Origin: Paramyrothecium sp. XJ0827
Taxonomy: Eukaryota > Ascomycota > Sordariomycetes > Hypocreales > Stachybotryaceae
Assembly (NCBI GenBank): GCA_020881915.1
Contig: JAJFPB010000001.1
Location: forward strand, 1,922,001-1,986,000
DNA length: 64,000 nucleotides
Reading direction: 5' to 3'
Below are positions 63,279 to 64,000 of the stretch, in pieces. Numbering within the stretch: position 1 is the first letter of the stretch; each line of letters begins with the position of its first letter. The notes beneath the pieces were generated by a model, which saw only the letters and a program-made list of their open reading frames with translations, did not search any database and was not told where the DNA came from. The position numbers and the translations under genes were made by a program.

Positions 63279-64000
63279 ATGAAGGCATTCTCATGGACCT
63301 GCGTCGCCTTGGCGGCCTTCGGCAACTATGCCGCTGCCATGGAACTGGTTCCCAATGAAGAGACGAGTGAGCTGTACGACAGCGGCACCGTCCACATGGA
63401 GCTTAAGTCTCTGAAGCTGGTACGACCACCAGTTACTTGATATGACTTGGTGCCTTCGCTGACAAGCATCGCAGGCCGGTTGGGATAGGGAGCTCAAGGC
63501 CGGACTTTTGGACTCTTCGCAGTACCAGAGCCGGGCTGCTGCCGACCCTGCTGTCAGATGTGTGAACGGTATCGCCGCCGTCGGCAGCGACCGATTCAAG
63601 TGCAGCAACGTAAGCACGAGCTGATGCCGACTGGCGATACGGTCGGGTGCTAACTTGCGAGATAGATTGACTTCTTCGACTTCAAGAACCACAGGGACCT
63701 GGGTAGCGCTGCTGGACAGGGATCTTCTTCTTGGGGCTGGACCAGTGACACTGGACGCGAGTTTGTCGTCATCGCCCAGGCCGACGGTGCGGCATTCGCC
63801 GAAATCACGACCGCTGGCAAGCTCGTCTACCTCGGACGTCTTCCCAAGTACACGTCCACCTCCAACTCCATCTGGCGAGAAATCCGTGGCTTCAAGAACT
63901 ACGTCATCATCGGCAGCGAGGCGGCCCGCCACGGCGTCCAAATCTTTGACTGGCGCAAGCTGCTGACCGTCAACCCGGCCAGCCCCGTCACCTTCTCGAA
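63279..64000 (+). CDS. Secreted choice-of-anchor-B-type protein, 3'-truncated by window edge
   Basis: Exons 63279-63419, 63475-63609 and 63666 to beyond 64000. The signal peptide is MKAFSWTCVALAAFGNYAAA. The protein continues with AGWDRELKAGLLDSSQYQ, CVNGIAAVGSDRFKCSN and, after the second intron, IDFFDFKNHRDLGSAAGQG, SSSWGWTSDTGREFVVIAQ, WREIRGFKNYVIIGSEA and HGVQIFDWRKLL. The (S/G)WGWT and IRGFKNYVIIGSEA segments are typical of the choice-of-anchor B family, secreted beta-propeller-like (LVIVD-type) proteins of unknown role. Both introns (55 and 56 nt) are phase 0. At least 203 residues are present; the full family length is usually over 400. Confidence 0.85.

Overview
The window looks like nuclear DNA of a filamentous ascomycete (Pezizomycotina, probably Sordariomycetes; the exact genus is an inference I cannot fix). 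The evidence is short introns of about 50-130 nt with GTAAGT/GTATGT-type donors, CTAAC/CTGAC branch sites close to the acceptor, single-gene transcription units, and a set of typical fungal proteins: Ada2, Nup170, Erg28, an RGS protein with seven membrane spans, SUR7/PalI, and a LaeA-like methyltransferase. I worked the exon structures out by hand from splice signals and reading-frame continuity. Unless an entry says otherwise, every junction keeps the frame.

Left third (1-17.3 kb): compact housekeeping DNA. It holds the 3' part of the rRNA-processing helicase Dbp4/Hca4, a SUN-domain nuclear-envelope protein, UDP-glucose 4-epimerase (Gal10), a zeta-crystallin-type quinone oxidoreductase with a possible mitochondrial leader, a tubulin-tyrosine-ligase-like protein, an intron-containing tRNA-His, the rRNA-processing factor Esf1, and a LaeA-like methyltransferase. 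One intron of the methyltransferase gene has no AG acceptor.

Middle (17.3-30.2 kb): sparse. Only a small four-span membrane protein and a 7TM-RGS protein lie in about 13 kb; I see nothing coding in the three gaps of 3-4 kb. 30-42.6 kb: an unusual adenylation-domain protein fused to a membrane oxidoreductase and lacking a carrier domain; a secreted protein with two duplicated cupredoxin domains followed by a ferritin-like domain; a SUR7/PalI membrane protein; and an EXPERA (TMEM97-like) protein.

Right part (42.7-64 kb): a type I membrane protein of unknown role, a SAM methyltransferase, Nup170, a divergent pair of ER lipid genes (3-ketoacyl-CoA reductase and ERG28), GAL7, ADA2, a Ych1-like rhodanese phosphatase, a poorly resolved gene at 59.5-60.6 kb, a 2.7-kb gene-free interval, and the 5' part of a secreted choice-of-anchor-B-type protein cut by the window edge.

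Functional links: Dbp4 and Esf1 both act in small-subunit rRNA processing. Gal10 and Gal7 are two Leloir enzymes on the same chromosome segment but about 45 kb apart, not a cluster. KAR and Erg28 share a promoter and both act at the ER. The redox/metal-like proteins at 30-37.5 kb are the most unusual neighbourhood.
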